Below are positions 1 through 13,600 of a stretch of 64,000 nt of DNA, in pieces. The DNA is taken from the NCBI GenBank assembly GCA_900708905.1, contig CAADRB010000010.1:680316-744315 (forward strand), given 5' to 3'. The stretch comes from Hymenolepis diminuta. Taxonomy: Eukaryota; Platyhelminthes; Cestoda; Cyclophyllidea; Hymenolepididae. How positions within the stretch are numbered: the stretch's first letter is position 1; every line of letters starts with the position of its first letter. The notes beneath the pieces are model-generated. The model did no database searches. It worked only from the letters and a program-made list of their open reading frames with translations, and was not told the origin of the DNA. A program made the translations under genes and the position numbers.

Positions 1-1444
1 TGGATTAGGGTTTTCCAGAATTAGTAAGAGTTTGCATTATCAAGGGGATCATGTTGGTTATAACACTTCTCATATAAAAACTCCTTATATTGTCATTTTA
101 TTGGGCACAGAATTAACCAAATAAAATGCATTCCTCTAACTAGGTTTTTTTCGTGGATCCATCAAATTAATGTTTCGTATCCATCCGAAAAGGTACATTT
201 TAATTCCTTTTATTAGATCCAAATAAATACCTTATCTTATTTTTGGTTACTAATTTCACACACCTCTAATAAAGGCCAATATTTTATTCTTGGATCAACA
301 AAACTTAGGAGATATTTATGGGAAATGCAACTTACAAAAAATAAGACCGAATAATTACGACAAATTGTTTTCAAACTTCATAGTTTCTCATATTGATGAT
401 TCATTTTTTGTGTATTTTGACGTTCGAAATTTGGGAGGAAATGAGTGACCGTGCATTTTAACCTTGATAATTTTGATAGATATACTTAAAATAGTCACTC
501 ATCTAAGCTAGCTCTCACGACACTGATGGTGTACGATCATCTCAGTCAATGTGCATCATAGAATTGGAAGCTCAGCTTCTCTTGTTCGTATAAGTAATTA
601 TTTACTGTCCTCACTCTATCTGCCTAATTCTAAAAAGTCCCGCATACTAGTCGCCGACATTTAAAGCATGTACGCTGATCAATACAGTCTTCATTTTCCA
701 ATCTTTCAAGTACATTACCGAACAGAATGAACGGCGCCTCTCAAATTTACCACTTCGATGATTATTGTATTAATATATTTGGTTTAATTTTAGCACTTTC
801 GTACTATTTGAAGTGAATTATCACCTTTGTAGAATTCTTAGTAAGAAGACAATTCAATGACATTTATTTTGTGACCTTTTTGTAGACAGAGTTTCAGTAT
901 AAGTGTTCTTGGTGGTTTTTTGCTTACAGTATTCATGATTCCAAACAGATACCCTTGAAATATCCTTGCCTTAAAGTTATCTTAACAGAAGAATATGATT
1001 TCAACTCGTATCACTAATAACTCACCAATCCACATTGGTATACTGCGATAACCGAAATGAGAATTTGAATAAAATTGATGTAGTGTTAGGTTTCTGAAAT
1101 GGACGTCTACATCATTATCCATATTTGAAGATAATGTAGGTAGGTACTCCCCTTAAACTCTTATATACATAGGACAGGAGTGAAGACAACAGTTAATAAA
1201 ACTCAATGAGTGGTAAGTAAATTGCTCTAGTTTGAATGATGCATCTCATCATTCACGCATTAGATCGGTGGCATTTACCGCAATCGAATATAACCAACCG
1301 TCGAGAGTAGCATAATAATGATTATATATGCACAAAATTTGAAAATGGAATAAGCAAATCACACAGTTAGATGAAGAGCAGTTTACAAAGTAAATATGAG
1401 GTGAAATAAGATCGAAAGTGGGCGCAAAGCATGTAAAGTTAAAG
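1..1444. other. 3' flank of Wnt
   Basis: Downstream of the Wnt stop. It holds the presumed 3'UTR and nothing else I can support. Confidence 0.7.
863..868 (-). terminator. Candidate Wnt polyadenylation signal AATAAA
   Basis: AATAAA on the minus strand, about 580 bases after the Wnt stop. It is the first clear match I noted downstream. AT-rich sequence gives such hits by chance. Confidence 0.3.
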
Positions 1445-1643
1445 TTAATGTCTATGTCTGTGTAAATATTTCCTGTTTTAAAGATAATTTGCATAGAAGG
1501 CTTTCCGACGTTGACCCATCCGCAAATTTGCGGCACTTGCATTGAGTATATTGTCAATTCTTCGTGTCAGAGTAGCCGTCTCCGGTTTGCAGCGATAGAT
1601 CCGGGTTTTCCGGTGGCAGATACTGCATTTCACTTCACAGCAC
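1445..1643 (-). CDS. Wnt: Wnt exon 5, terminal (residues 435-500 and stop)
   Basis: The first G, after the acceptor GCTCAG, completes tryptophan 435. Then come C-C-E-V-K-C-S-I-C and, after eight residues, C453, which are the last five of the 24 Wnt cysteines. The frame runs 47 more residues, with an N-A-S sequon and a basic end (H-R-H-R-H), to TAA at 1447-1445. Most Wnts stop within a few residues of the last cysteine, so the tail is unusual. The exon was found by matching phase 2 and the CCxVKC motif. Confidence 0.9.
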
Positions 1644-4600
1644 CTGAGCGATAAATGTAGTTATCAGCAATAGATATTATGTGTGTATTCAATAGTTACT
1701 GCTTGTTAAGGTAACCCTGATCCCAGCAAATGCTGTTTATATCTATCTGGAGTCACTACACAATTAAGAATAGACCTGGACGACAGATCTCATAAATATA
1801 CGTGTGGATTTATCCCCTTGATCTTCGTCAATAAATTAATGGCTCCTGGTTACCTCCGTATCCTAATACCCGTACAACAATATGGTGTAGTATTTGGATT
1901 TGCTTAGATAAAATCGTCATATCAACAGTTTAGAGTAGCGTTTTAAAGTATCTATTTTGTAACTCTTTTCTCTGGTTTGCTCTATGCATTAAGAAGATTC
2001 TATACCTTAAAAAACTGTCACTTAGCATTCATTTCTTGTGATTACACTCATTTTGAATAATATATGACTCAAAAGCCAGTGAGGTTCCTGCTTAGAAAGT
2101 CCCTTTTAAGATAATCTTAGGTCTTGACAGATTTAGGATAATACAAGTGTGTCAGATCTTTCAATAGCCCTTTAATTTGTTAGTTATCCAAAGAAAATCG
2201 TACTCGAACATCTAAGTAATTTACTAATCATGGTACTTATAACCTTCAAACTGAAATCGAACTATTTCAATTAATTGTGAACGATCATTCTAGTGGCACA
2301 GCTTGATCCCAATTTCCTTTAAATTTCAGAGGACTTCTATGAATTTCGACATGTTTAATACCAAAAAAGGGTTTAGAAAATGTAAGCAAGCTTGGCTCTT
2401 AGACACATTAATCTTAATTGCCTTCTGCTTATAACCACACTTTTGCAAAAATTTAAGCTTCTAGAGTGTCTACCTTAGTTCGGTCTATGTTAAGAGTTAT
2501 TGCCCATTGCTTGTCTCGCAAAAAAATCTCAGAAAATCCAAATTAATCTCAAGATGGTATCTTTCCTTCGATATTGCGCTAATTAGTACCTTGACTCTTT
2601 GTTAAAGATTTTGGCCAAGATGCACGTGTAAAGTGCGTAAGCGAAAAATGGGACAATGGAAAGAGGTGGAGGTGTCTAAAAATCCCAAAAAGCCAAAAGA
2701 TAGTCACCAGAGCCCGGTGCCTACTTACAGGGGAAGAATTAGAAGATGAATGTTGCCATGTGGGGAAATTAACTAAGTGTTCGATCTTCATCAACAATCT
2801 AAATTTGCTGTTACTGTGTAGCAACAACACAACTAGGGGGGTCAATGCAGAGTGCACCTGTTTGTCTGTTTTGCGGCTTTCTGAAATATCATGCTGCTGC
2901 GGTGGTGATGATATGATGATGACCCCCTCGAGTTGATGTTGGCTGCTGCTTTTGACGCTGTCTTCATATTTGGATATGACATTTGAGGCTAGCTGAATGA
3001 CGCATTTGTTTTGTGTGAGGATTAGTGGTTAAATGAATTAGTCATTATGGAGATGAGTGGCGTTTAATATGGTTGATTTATGCACAAAAAGAATAATAAA
3101 TGTACTATCTTAATTATATTTTGGTCTGCATAAAAATAAATCCTCTTACATACGTCAACCGGGGCATTTGCTCAAGCCAAAGCCATTCAGAATTAAAAGA
3201 GACAAAAAGAGTCAGAAAATTGAGTAATGACAGCCGAAGTAGTTCTGGAGACGAGATCAGTTGTAAGTTGACAGCTTGATGTTTAACCGTGGTTGTGACA
3301 TATTTTTGAACCAATCATGATGAGATGATAAAAGGAAGAATGAATGAGATAAAATTTCAGACTGACAAGCAATCGACCTGACGATTCTGGATCTCAGATA
3401 AAGTAATTAATTAAGTCCACTTTAAGGAGGCTAGAATGATCTAATAATGAGATCATAATCAAAATAAATCTTTCTCTAATCAGTATGAAACCTTGATAAC
3501 TTCTTGAGCAAAAATTTCATGAACATTCCAAAGCGAGCCTTGTTTCACCGATTATGTAACAATCATGAACAACGTTAGGTAATTTCAACCCTATAACCAA
3601 CTTTCTCAAGGGCGCTAATATAAACTGACGTCAGTGTCGACAATTACCTCAAAAGATTTTAGTATGGTTTAGAAAGTGCAGTTATTTTTAATCATCTTAG
3701 ATGAAATCAACGAGCTGCTATGAGCTCTCAGAAAACAGATTTTTCGAGTCTGACCAGCCTATCAATGTAATCAGCTGGTCTATTTACTCTCAGTATTGTG
3801 GACGAGAATTCACTCAAACGCTAAATGATCAAATCCTGAAAGTTGAACACCCCGTCACTTGTGTTTGACAGATTACGAATGAAGTGGGGCTCCTTTGATA
3901 TCTTAACTCTGTTACTTAATTTTACTCAACCGCCATCCTTCACTCTTAATTGTTCTATTTACTATGTTTTTTGGGTTACCTCGGATAATAATAAAAGTGA
4001 ATATTTAAAATTATAAAAAAGAGCCAGATATGCAAAGAAAGTACAATCTAAATAAGTAATAATTAATATATCTTTTTCACCAAGTAAAGTTTAAGTAAAA
4101 TGAATCATCAAATAAATATTTTACTTCACAAAAGACGAATTTATTTTTGATATAAACTGTGCCAATTTATCTCTTTATATCAAACTTTCGCATTTGATGA
4201 ATGTCTAAGATGCACGAGTTTCAGGACATGAATAGTAAGACCGTGAGGTTGAGACCGTAGGCCACAAGTTGTTAAATGGCAGAGTGTTACCTTTCAACTC
4301 CTCTTAGCCCTGGGAACTGGCTGTCATCCAGACCACCGAAGAGACACTCACCACTAAATTGTGAGACAGAACACCTTCTCTCTTCGTTGTTGTCCTAGAT
4401 TCAGGAAGTTTACTCTCTGACTCTCAAGTCTATTATAGCGCTTAGAACCTTGTAGGGATGTTCTGTGCAGTTGTGTGCTGTGTGCATCAGAAAGTCCAGT
4501 CGTTTGCCGACTAGCTACCCGACTGACCAGTCTTATTAGTCACCGCTGGACAACAAGTGTTGTTAGCACACCCTTTACCTGCGGTCGAATAAGACATAAG

Positions 4601-7600
4601 GGGCGCCTTGTGGCTGATTGATTACACACGTACCGGTTAAGTGAAAATGACCTATAAGTTAATGAAGAAGGCAGGGGGGAGGTGAGAGTCTAGTCTATTA
4701 ACGAGGTTTCTTAGATGATTAAAAGGATAACACCGTTGATTTATATCAGTGAATTGCAGAAAAATGTCAAGAGTACTAAACATTTTTTCAGATGCGAAAC
4801 CGTTGCCTGGCCTTCAATACAACACTAAGAATTAAAATTAAGCTACTCTTTTGGCAAGATTTTGGTTTGAGTATGCTGGCGTATCATAAGAGATACGTCT
4901 GTCAAGTCAGAGGACACAAGATCGATGCTCATCGTTTGAGATATGAATAACCATCAGAATTGATTTATTTTGTTCAACAAGAGGGGTAGTAGAATATGAG
5001 TTACTGATATGAGCAAATCCATCACTCCTTTCTTCAATCCAATTAGGTGTTATGAAGACTTATTTTAATGCGCTTAAGAAGTAATAGCCGAATGGAGGAG
5101 AACTGGCGAGATTATTACACTATTCGCAAGTGGTCGACCGTTTAATAAAGTTATATCTACAACAATAGGCTCGGCATTAGATTTTCTTTGACGACCATTT
5201 AATACCTGTATGTATTCAATAAACACCTTACATTCTCTCATTTGGTATCTTTTGTTCAAATATATTCTTTAGAATAATCTTTCAATACAATGTATTGGAA
5301 TGGAAATGCAAAATTAGAATAAATTTCGAAAAAAATATGCGGTGGAAAATTTGCACACTGGTTTACATCTAAAGGAAAAATCGCATTAACAAATGTTTAA
5401 ATAAGTGGTATGTGGAACTACGGAATCAAACAGCGCAAAAAATTCTCTGAATTGTAGAGAAAACTATGAGATGCTAGCAAAAAGAAATGTTGGATTAGAT
5501 GAAGTGGATGGATAATGTTTCTTTAGCTAACAATAAATAGATATTGTTATATTCAGATAACCACACATCATAGATACCCTTGAGACACGGTGACTTGAGT
5601 TAGACTGATTTCTCTGTCGATAAGGGTGTCTGTTTTAAGAGATCAACTGTAATTGACACAACAAAATACTTTGTGACCGAGTAAAAGCGTGTTTCTCTAG
5701 AGTCTTCTGGGTCTTTTGCACTTTATTTCCGATATCTTAAGTTTATTATTACCGTTTTAAGTACAAGCAACAGAAAATGATTAGCAGTTATGCGAGTTAG
5801 ATATTTCTACTACCTGATTTGGCCCACCAAAAATCTCAATATCATCCAACTGTTGAAAAAATGCAGAGTGATATGAATATTTGTATTCCAAACCACTAGT
5901 CATTTACGTTTCCCCAGAAGGAAATGGAGAAAAATTTCGAAAAAATGTCTCATCCAATCTCAATAATTAGTCATCACATTTTCAATTTCCTCAAGTTGTC
6001 AGAATGGGTACCTTCCGACAAGAAGATTAACTCGCAGTTCCCTCCATCTAAGCAAATCCAAACTGTCTTTATGTAAATATGCTCAGCTGCTCGTTTCCCA
6101 CACCAATGAATCATGGGGTTAGAACAAATCCCATGTTTAGCCAAGAAAGGTGACTGTTACCATGACTCAGAACGTCTCAGAAAAGCGGAGAAAGTAAAGG
6201 AAGGGCTATTTTTTGACAGTCCGATTCTAATTTTGTTTGCTTTTCTCACCACCACATGGTACACCTTTGTAATTAATGCTCCCAGTGTCTTGATAAGATC
6301 GTGAAGATACTCCTTCTAACATTTTTTACCTGTTTTCTCTGACCAGAGTGTAAAAACGTTCTCGTGAAAAATGTCTCATGAATAATTTCTCAACCGCAGC
6401 TTGGGGACAGTTGGTGCGACAGGTAGAAGTTTTTGAAGATTTTGTGTTTCACCTCTCTACTCCTTTAATTCTTAATGTTTTTTTGTCTTTCAGAGATGAA
6501 TCATTTACTGTATTGTTTGGTTAAGAATCATTAGCAGAAAAGGCTTAACACAGTAATCACATATACATATAAAGATTATTTCACCAGCTAACACAAGCTT
6601 GTTAATTTCCCCCATGTTTCGAAATATTCCAATTTATTCTTGCATTATTTGTATCTTGGTATTAAATATGGTCAACGTAAACGTATTAACTAACCAAACA
6701 AATTTGCAGTTGCATTTCACCTTCGTGTCCACCTCAAATATGTCATATCCACGACCGCAGCAGATCATGTTGCAGCTGTTCGGTGAATTGGGCTGGTCGA
6801 CTTCGCATTGCCTACCGGACACACCCAAGTGACCTGTCAGGGAATTTTAAAGAAAAAAATGAAATTTTGGTATTTAATGCATAAATTTGATGCTTGTATG
6901 AATTAATTGTACATATAACCGTTATAGATCTGTTATAAAGAAATTGCATAAAAAGTTCAGTCAGATAGTTCAGAGATTACACTTTCGATAACCACACACC
7001 TCTAAATACGGTGATTATGGACTTAAGAACCTACATGTGGACCATTATTTCAATGAAAATATCGGTGAAACATGACTGGTGGTGTTCTATTTATACACAT
7101 GTTTGTATACCTCTTAATACTCAATAAATTAGAGGTCTCCCAGCCACCTCCCCATTGTTTTACACATTTCACTGATTTAATTTATTGCGATCAAGTCAAG
7201 TTGGTCTGTGTTTTATCAAAAATCGTGTGAGCCAACATGCATGTTGCTACTGAAATTTGGAAGCAGGTTAAGCTAGTAACCTTGCGACAGATCACAGATT
7301 AATATGGACGCAGAGCGTGGACCAATGGAGAAGCTAGCATGTTGAGATATACTCAGCATAACGTCGCATACTACTTGAGAGATTAATGACCATTGAGATA
7401 AGGTGACCATTTCCTATCTCATTGTATTATTTATATTTCCTGGTTTACATTTCTATCTTAACCCTCTATGACACTTATGCTTTTCCATACAACCTTGCCT
7501 TATCTATGAGATATGCTTTAGTAAATGTATGTGGATCATACTTTCTACAATAACTGAGTCGGTACTTTAGGAAAAAAATGTAGATTCTGTTCATTCCCGA

Positions 7601-10600
7601 ATTTACACTTAGTTTACCGGTTAGGGAAATGAATTAAACTTTCTAATAAAAAAATGTATTTATTCTGGAAACGTCCAAATGGAACTTGTAATCAACTCTG
7701 ACCGATTAATAGCGTCCAAGAACCTCACATTTTTAAAATTAGTAATGATCACGATATTTGGAAATCGGGAAAATTAAATACAATAGTTTATTTTAATTTT
7801 GCATATTTTTGACGGGCTATTTTTTAGTGTAAAATAAGTTGTCATTTTATCTACTCAGAGTGGCTCACAGTATAGCACTTAATCTGTATATATATTATAT
7901 ACAGTATACGCAGCATAGCAAAAACTGACCTGAGACTTTTCATGATTAAAAAGTATGTGTAAATTTTGAAAAATTGAGCAATTTTTGAAATATGCGAGGA
8001 AAGGTGATATTAATTTTCGTAATTTGTAAAAATAAGCCCCTTCAAATGCCTTGAATATGCCGGTTGCTACTTTACATCTCACAGAATACAAATATCTGAA
8101 TTGAACATTTCTGTTAAGAGTGGAGCTTTTATTTAAATTTGTAATATTCTGGAACTAACCAATAATACATTAACTTGGGAGATTAATTAATTTAATCTTA
8201 AAATAGCTATATATTCATTGAACTAAAGATCAGCTGGTCGATATTGCGAAGTTTGAGTTGAAACAGCAAGATTTACTGTAACAATCACGATCATACAATC
8301 AGAAATATGATAATCTGATGAATCCAGAAAATTGAATAAATTCCTCTCCGAATTTTCTCTTCTTTTATCCTCTTTTAAATAATCTCACTATTTCATTGAT
8401 CTGATGTTTTTCAGTAATCGTAAATAGTTAATTTATCAGGGATTTCTAATTAAGAACTCTAAACTTTACTAGAGGAAAAGTTGCTTGTTCATTTCCTAAA
8501 ATTGCATCATAAAAAACTCTTTACTCAAACGGTCACTTTGTATTAAAGTGATAAACCAGACGAGTCCAATTTCTACAAGTATCACGCAAGATGCCGATAG
8601 ATATGGACGATTATTTGCATGACATAAGAGGCATACGCAAAGGGGACTCAAAAAGTAGCCATTTCTAACCATTTGCTACTTAGCGATGGTAAAACTGGGT
8701 GAAATTGTCAGCTCCCTTTGATCCCCCGTTCTCCCCAAAAGCACGTCCCATGTCGGATATTTATTACTTGAAATGTACCTTGGGAATGGGCAACCGGAAA
8801 TAGGTTCTAAATGTTCCCAACTTGATGACAGATATTACCAAATTATGGGAATGTTATGAGGAGAGGCTTGGGAGCGCTTAATGAGATGAAACTGGTAATG
8901 TTAAAAGGACACAAGCTGGAATAATTTTTAAAAATAGCAGATCAAGCTTCCAGGATATATGGCCAATGAATTATCTTATGATTCGACTAACATTACAAAT
9001 TCAGTCAAAAGGAAATTATTTAAGGTAGAGTACCCTCAGTTGAAAATGTAGTGGCCAAATTCGACATAGGAAAGCTAAATAACCGTTAGAAATCGTAATT
9101 TTTCATATTAAAACAGTAAAATCTACTATTTTCAAAGTGTTAAAGTTGGGAGACTCGAATTCAAACTGTACCATTTAAGAAAGAAATTTTTGATTTTTGC
9201 TTTTTCTACATTTTTTGTTGATCAAATCGGCATAATATAGATAACTGAAAGTTTTTGAATTCTCTTTGCATAACGGTACTTCATATCGGCGACGTTAAAC
9301 TTGTATAGAGAAAACTGGCAATGAAATTGCTGTTCTAGACTATTTCCCAAACCGATTTATTTTTTCCTCTTTTCAAATTCACAGCAGCCCTGTGAAGCCC
9401 AAAAATAAGGGAACATGGGTTTTAGTGAGAGAACACTTTCAATGATTAGACCTTCTGAACCGAATGCTGCAAGACATGACTATAGATTAAGTGGAACTTA
9501 AAGGCAGAAAATTGGTGCAATCACTGCCGTTATTAGATATTAGAAATCATTCATTTTTAAAATTGCTTATACTAAATAAAAATTAAATATGCCATTTTTA
9601 AGCTGACTACTCTTATTTAAAGTTACACATTCTAGTAAAAAGTTATCGGTAATTAAATACAAACCGATTTTCGAATCAGCTTTGCAGTAGTCTGGAGAGT
9701 AATCCAGATACACCAGTTTATCCTTCTGTCGCTTGATCCAATTCTCTCCGAATTGAGTTTCTCGTTTTATTCTTTGCCACGATATGGGATTCTCTCCACC
9801 GCCTCCGATAAACCAATTAGAGCTGCGTTTTGTTAGATGACCTGGAGGTAGTGGCATTCCACCGAAGAAGAGAGGATCAGCTTGTCGAATCAACTGACGG
9901 GTGGATGGGTCAAAGGCCACTTGGAGAGAGGTCAAATAAGCCTTCTTCAATAGATATCCAACCCCTCTGAATGGACCAACACGTTGCCAACAAGTTCGCA
10001 GAGAACAAGCGCCGCTGACACCGTGACACTTGCATTTCTTCTCCCGACTCTGCCATACAAACTGAAATGAAACAACAAGAACTTATGTCAAATAAAAGCT
10101 GGTAAAGGGAAAATTCTAATATATAAATTAAATTGTGTAATTTATTCATTTACACATTAAGAAATTAAGAATGATACAGGTGACTTAGGTTGAATTATTT
10201 CAAGATCCGAATCCGATTATTGGCAAATGTGAATACACCACATATATGAATAGTCAAGAGTGAACGGTTCGTATTAAATTCATGTGCCTGAACGAATTTA
10301 AGATGAAGAGAGTTACCATGAGATCAATGAGGAAATTTTCAACATTAAATATATAAGGTAAGACGACCAAGGATTTTTTTACAATATTAGCATATATTTG
10401 CTCATTTCCAACAAAACGCAACGGGAAAGGTTTTGAACATGTGCCGAGAGGATAAATGATGAGTGCATGGGCTGCAATTGTGATTTTGATCTATACAACT
10501 ATTGAGGGAAGTAGATGCATAACTTTATGGAAATGATTTTAAGGAGGAGATAAGAAGAATAAGTTTATGCGATTTTGGGGTTTCTACCCGGACACAATTT

Positions 10601-13600
10601 CGTTTTACTTAAAGAATGTGTGCGGAAATTTATGAATACTTCCTGTACCTATTAAGCGAAATCTTCTGCAACGTTTATAATTGAATGCTATCGTATCTAC
10701 ATTCCTCCAGGACAGACTTCTATTAGAATTTAGGACAACATCCTGCAATATGGCTGTTTAGTCATTCTTGACTTTTTAGGACCTAAGACCATAGTTGATT
10801 GTCGTATTTGTGAAAAAATATGCAAAAGTATTGCTCTCATTACCACAAAAAATCGCATTTGATCGGGAACATCGTGTTTCACTGCTCTTAAATGAATATC
10901 ATCGGGGTGAGATCTTACACTATGATGGGCTATTTTTACCATGATAGACTCTTTAGATATCACAGTTGATCCTATAATCCTTAAAGATATCTAATGACCG
11001 AAGAGCAATTCCGTTGTAAGAAAACATGAGGCGTTTTTATCACGGATTTGAGTAATCACTAGGACGAAGTCTGCAAATTAATATAAATTATTTAATACAG
11101 ATGAATGGAGAGTAAATGTAACATTTTTCTTCATCATGGATTCCTACAGAATTTAAACTTTCTATTAGATTAGCAGTAAAGACAGATTCCTTATTCGGCA
11201 TGGGAGCTTTAATCGATTTTAAAATTTGAAATACAGGGTACGTGCGGTATCTGATGCTACTTATATTTTTATAATTTTATCTAATCCGACAATAATAATT
11301 AAGGTATTTGAAGATCTCAGGCAGATACAACTATAATAAATGAAATGAAATGATGTGCTGTAATAGTGTTCATAAAAGTGAAACACAGGAATCTAGAAAT
11401 TGAAAGATTTCTATTAGTCGGCAGATCTTTCATTTGCTAAGTTAGAAAGGAGCTGAATGAAAACAATGGTCCTCGAGCCACGATGGGGCCTCTGCTGACT
11501 CACTCAGACATCTGAGTTTGTCAGTAGTGTGCATGGCATGGCATGGCATGGCATGATGGACAAAAACCCTGGAAAGTAAATGCACGACATCTTACCAAAC
11601 ATAGTCAAGTATCTGAAGGAACAATAAGGGATGCTGTTCATCAAGACCTTGGATATAAATCATACCTCCTTAAACGAAGTGCGTTGTTGTGGACAAAAGC
11701 AACTCAAGAGAATCGTTCAATGGTTGCAAACCGATTCTTAAAGAAATTGAAGTACGCAGAAGAACAAAGTGCCTTTGGTTTTTCTTCGACGAAAAAATGT
11801 CCCCCAGGATGAAAAAGTCAGTGGAGGAAATGATAGGTGGTCGTGTGTGGCCGGATCCCACTGAAGTTCCAACTGTTATGCATGCGCACGAAGTTTACAG
11901 TAACAGTGATGGTTTTCGGTGTTGTAATGGGCAATGAAGGGCATATCGATACTCCTCAATTTTCTCCACAGGGTCTTAGAGTCAATGCAGATGCCCATGT
12001 CGAGATTCTTCAAACCATTGTTGTTAAGCTGCCTTGGATTGACAGCACAGCCAATGGAGAAAGACCCTATGTCTTCCAACAAGATTGGTCTCCTCCCCAT
12101 AAAGCTCTCAAAATTCAGGGTTGGATGGTCGAGAATCTTATCTTCATGTCACACCAAATTAATGGCCGCCTCCTAACTACTCACAAGACCTTAATCCTTT
12201 GCATTATTACTTGTGGGGCGGGACGTGATTGAAAAGGAAAGTAATAAGCATCTCCACAACACCGAATCCTCTCTGGTGGAAGAAATAATTCGAGCTATGG
12301 AGGACATGAATAAGGACCACCTGAGGAAAGCTTGCAGTCGCTTTCGGACTCCAAGTGAGTGAGTGATAGAAGCCGAAGAAGGATATATGTAGAGTAAATC
12401 TTGGTTAATATTATGTTTATTTGTTTTGTTACCAGAAATTGCAAGTTGTAAACATTAACATTGGCATTTTCTGTTTTTTTGTAAAAGTACATAAGATGTC
12501 CGCAGATGTCTTTCGCACCCTGTACATTCGAAAATATAATCTTGACGATTGCTACTGCATTTTAGATCAACCATTCCATATTAATGTACACAAGTTTTAT
12601 TAAAAATCATTCTAAACCACCTTCATTTGGTTGTGGAAATGTTGTTCTTCAGGTTACTATCCTGAAAATTGATACAATATCCAGATGTAGTTGCACATTC
12701 GTGATAATGACACAGCTCTTGGATGTGGAAATAAAATTACTTACGCAAATTTTTATTTTACTTAAAAAATAAATAAAAGTCATTTCAGATATCGATTTGT
12801 TTTTTTGTACAAATATTTGGAATTTACGGAATTTAATTTTTAGCAGTAGGTATTAATGTAAATTTGGATGGAATATTGATGTTACCTTAAACTGGTGTCT
12901 AAATAATTATAAAGCAGAAAATTTTGCTACTTTTTCTAGGTTATCCGGGACCGAAACCCTTTAAAAGCGTTTTGTTTAGATAAGGACCTTTATTATTCCC
13001 CCTAACTCCGCAATTAAACAACCCTCTTATCAACAATTCAGACAACCAGACCAGAACACATTAACCGCCAATGTAAGGAAAATAAAAAGCTATGAATCAG
13101 ATCTATCTGCTTTTTTAAATGAAACGTTACCCTTTTTCCCACAATTTAAAGTTACCAAACCTCAGAGTGACTCAGTGTCCCTATTTAACTAAGCAGTACA
13201 ATTCTTGTCGAATAAGATAACTTTTAGTGTAAAAAACACGGTTCATTGAACTAGTAATTAGCGGGTGGAAAATACCATAAAACATTTAAAAAACGGTAGA
13301 AAATTTTCGAACGCGCTGGTTCCCTTTGAAGAGGAGAGGGGGGAGAGGTACTGATTGCACTTCTTAGTCCTCAGGTTTTTAACAGCTCGAAAACATAAAA
13401 CATGTTCTTGAGTAACTGGACCACAAAAATTAATTTTCTGTCTACTTAAGCTTTAAAAATTGGGGGGATGGGAAGAGAAAAGATGCTGTTTAATGCTCCT
13501 GAGGCTTCTAGTTTCCTAGCAAGATCATAAAGTAATGAAATAGCCGGCAAATGGCGGTTCAATGGCTAAACGACTTTATAATTTAAACGATTAGACATGG

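Larger units (their letters stand above)
11234..12522 (+). mobile_element. Mariner-family DNA transposon, copy 1 (inactive, 1289 bp)
   Basis: Bounded by imperfect inverted ends (CAGGGTACG...ATCTGATGC on the left; reverse of the right end CAGGGTGCGAAAGACATCTG) and flanked by TA dinucleotides, the Tc1/mariner target duplication. It holds a broken transposase. It lies in Wnt intron 2 in the opposite orientation to Wnt. From 11330 to 12337 it is identical to copy 2 (constant offset 34638), while the outer about 100 bp on the left and everything after about 12390 differ strongly. Confidence 0.85.

Noticed and set aside
1249..1557. 102-codon minus-strand frame over the Wnt terminal exon
   Set aside because: It is in another frame than WCCEVKC and overlaps the real exon; a shadow.
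2579..2857. 92-codon minus-strand frame in Wnt intron 4
   Set aside because: No family resemblance and inconsistent with the phase needed between Wnt exons 4 and 5.
10730..10963. 77-codon minus-strand frame in Wnt intron 2
   Set aside because: No domain and no splice signals that fit a gene.
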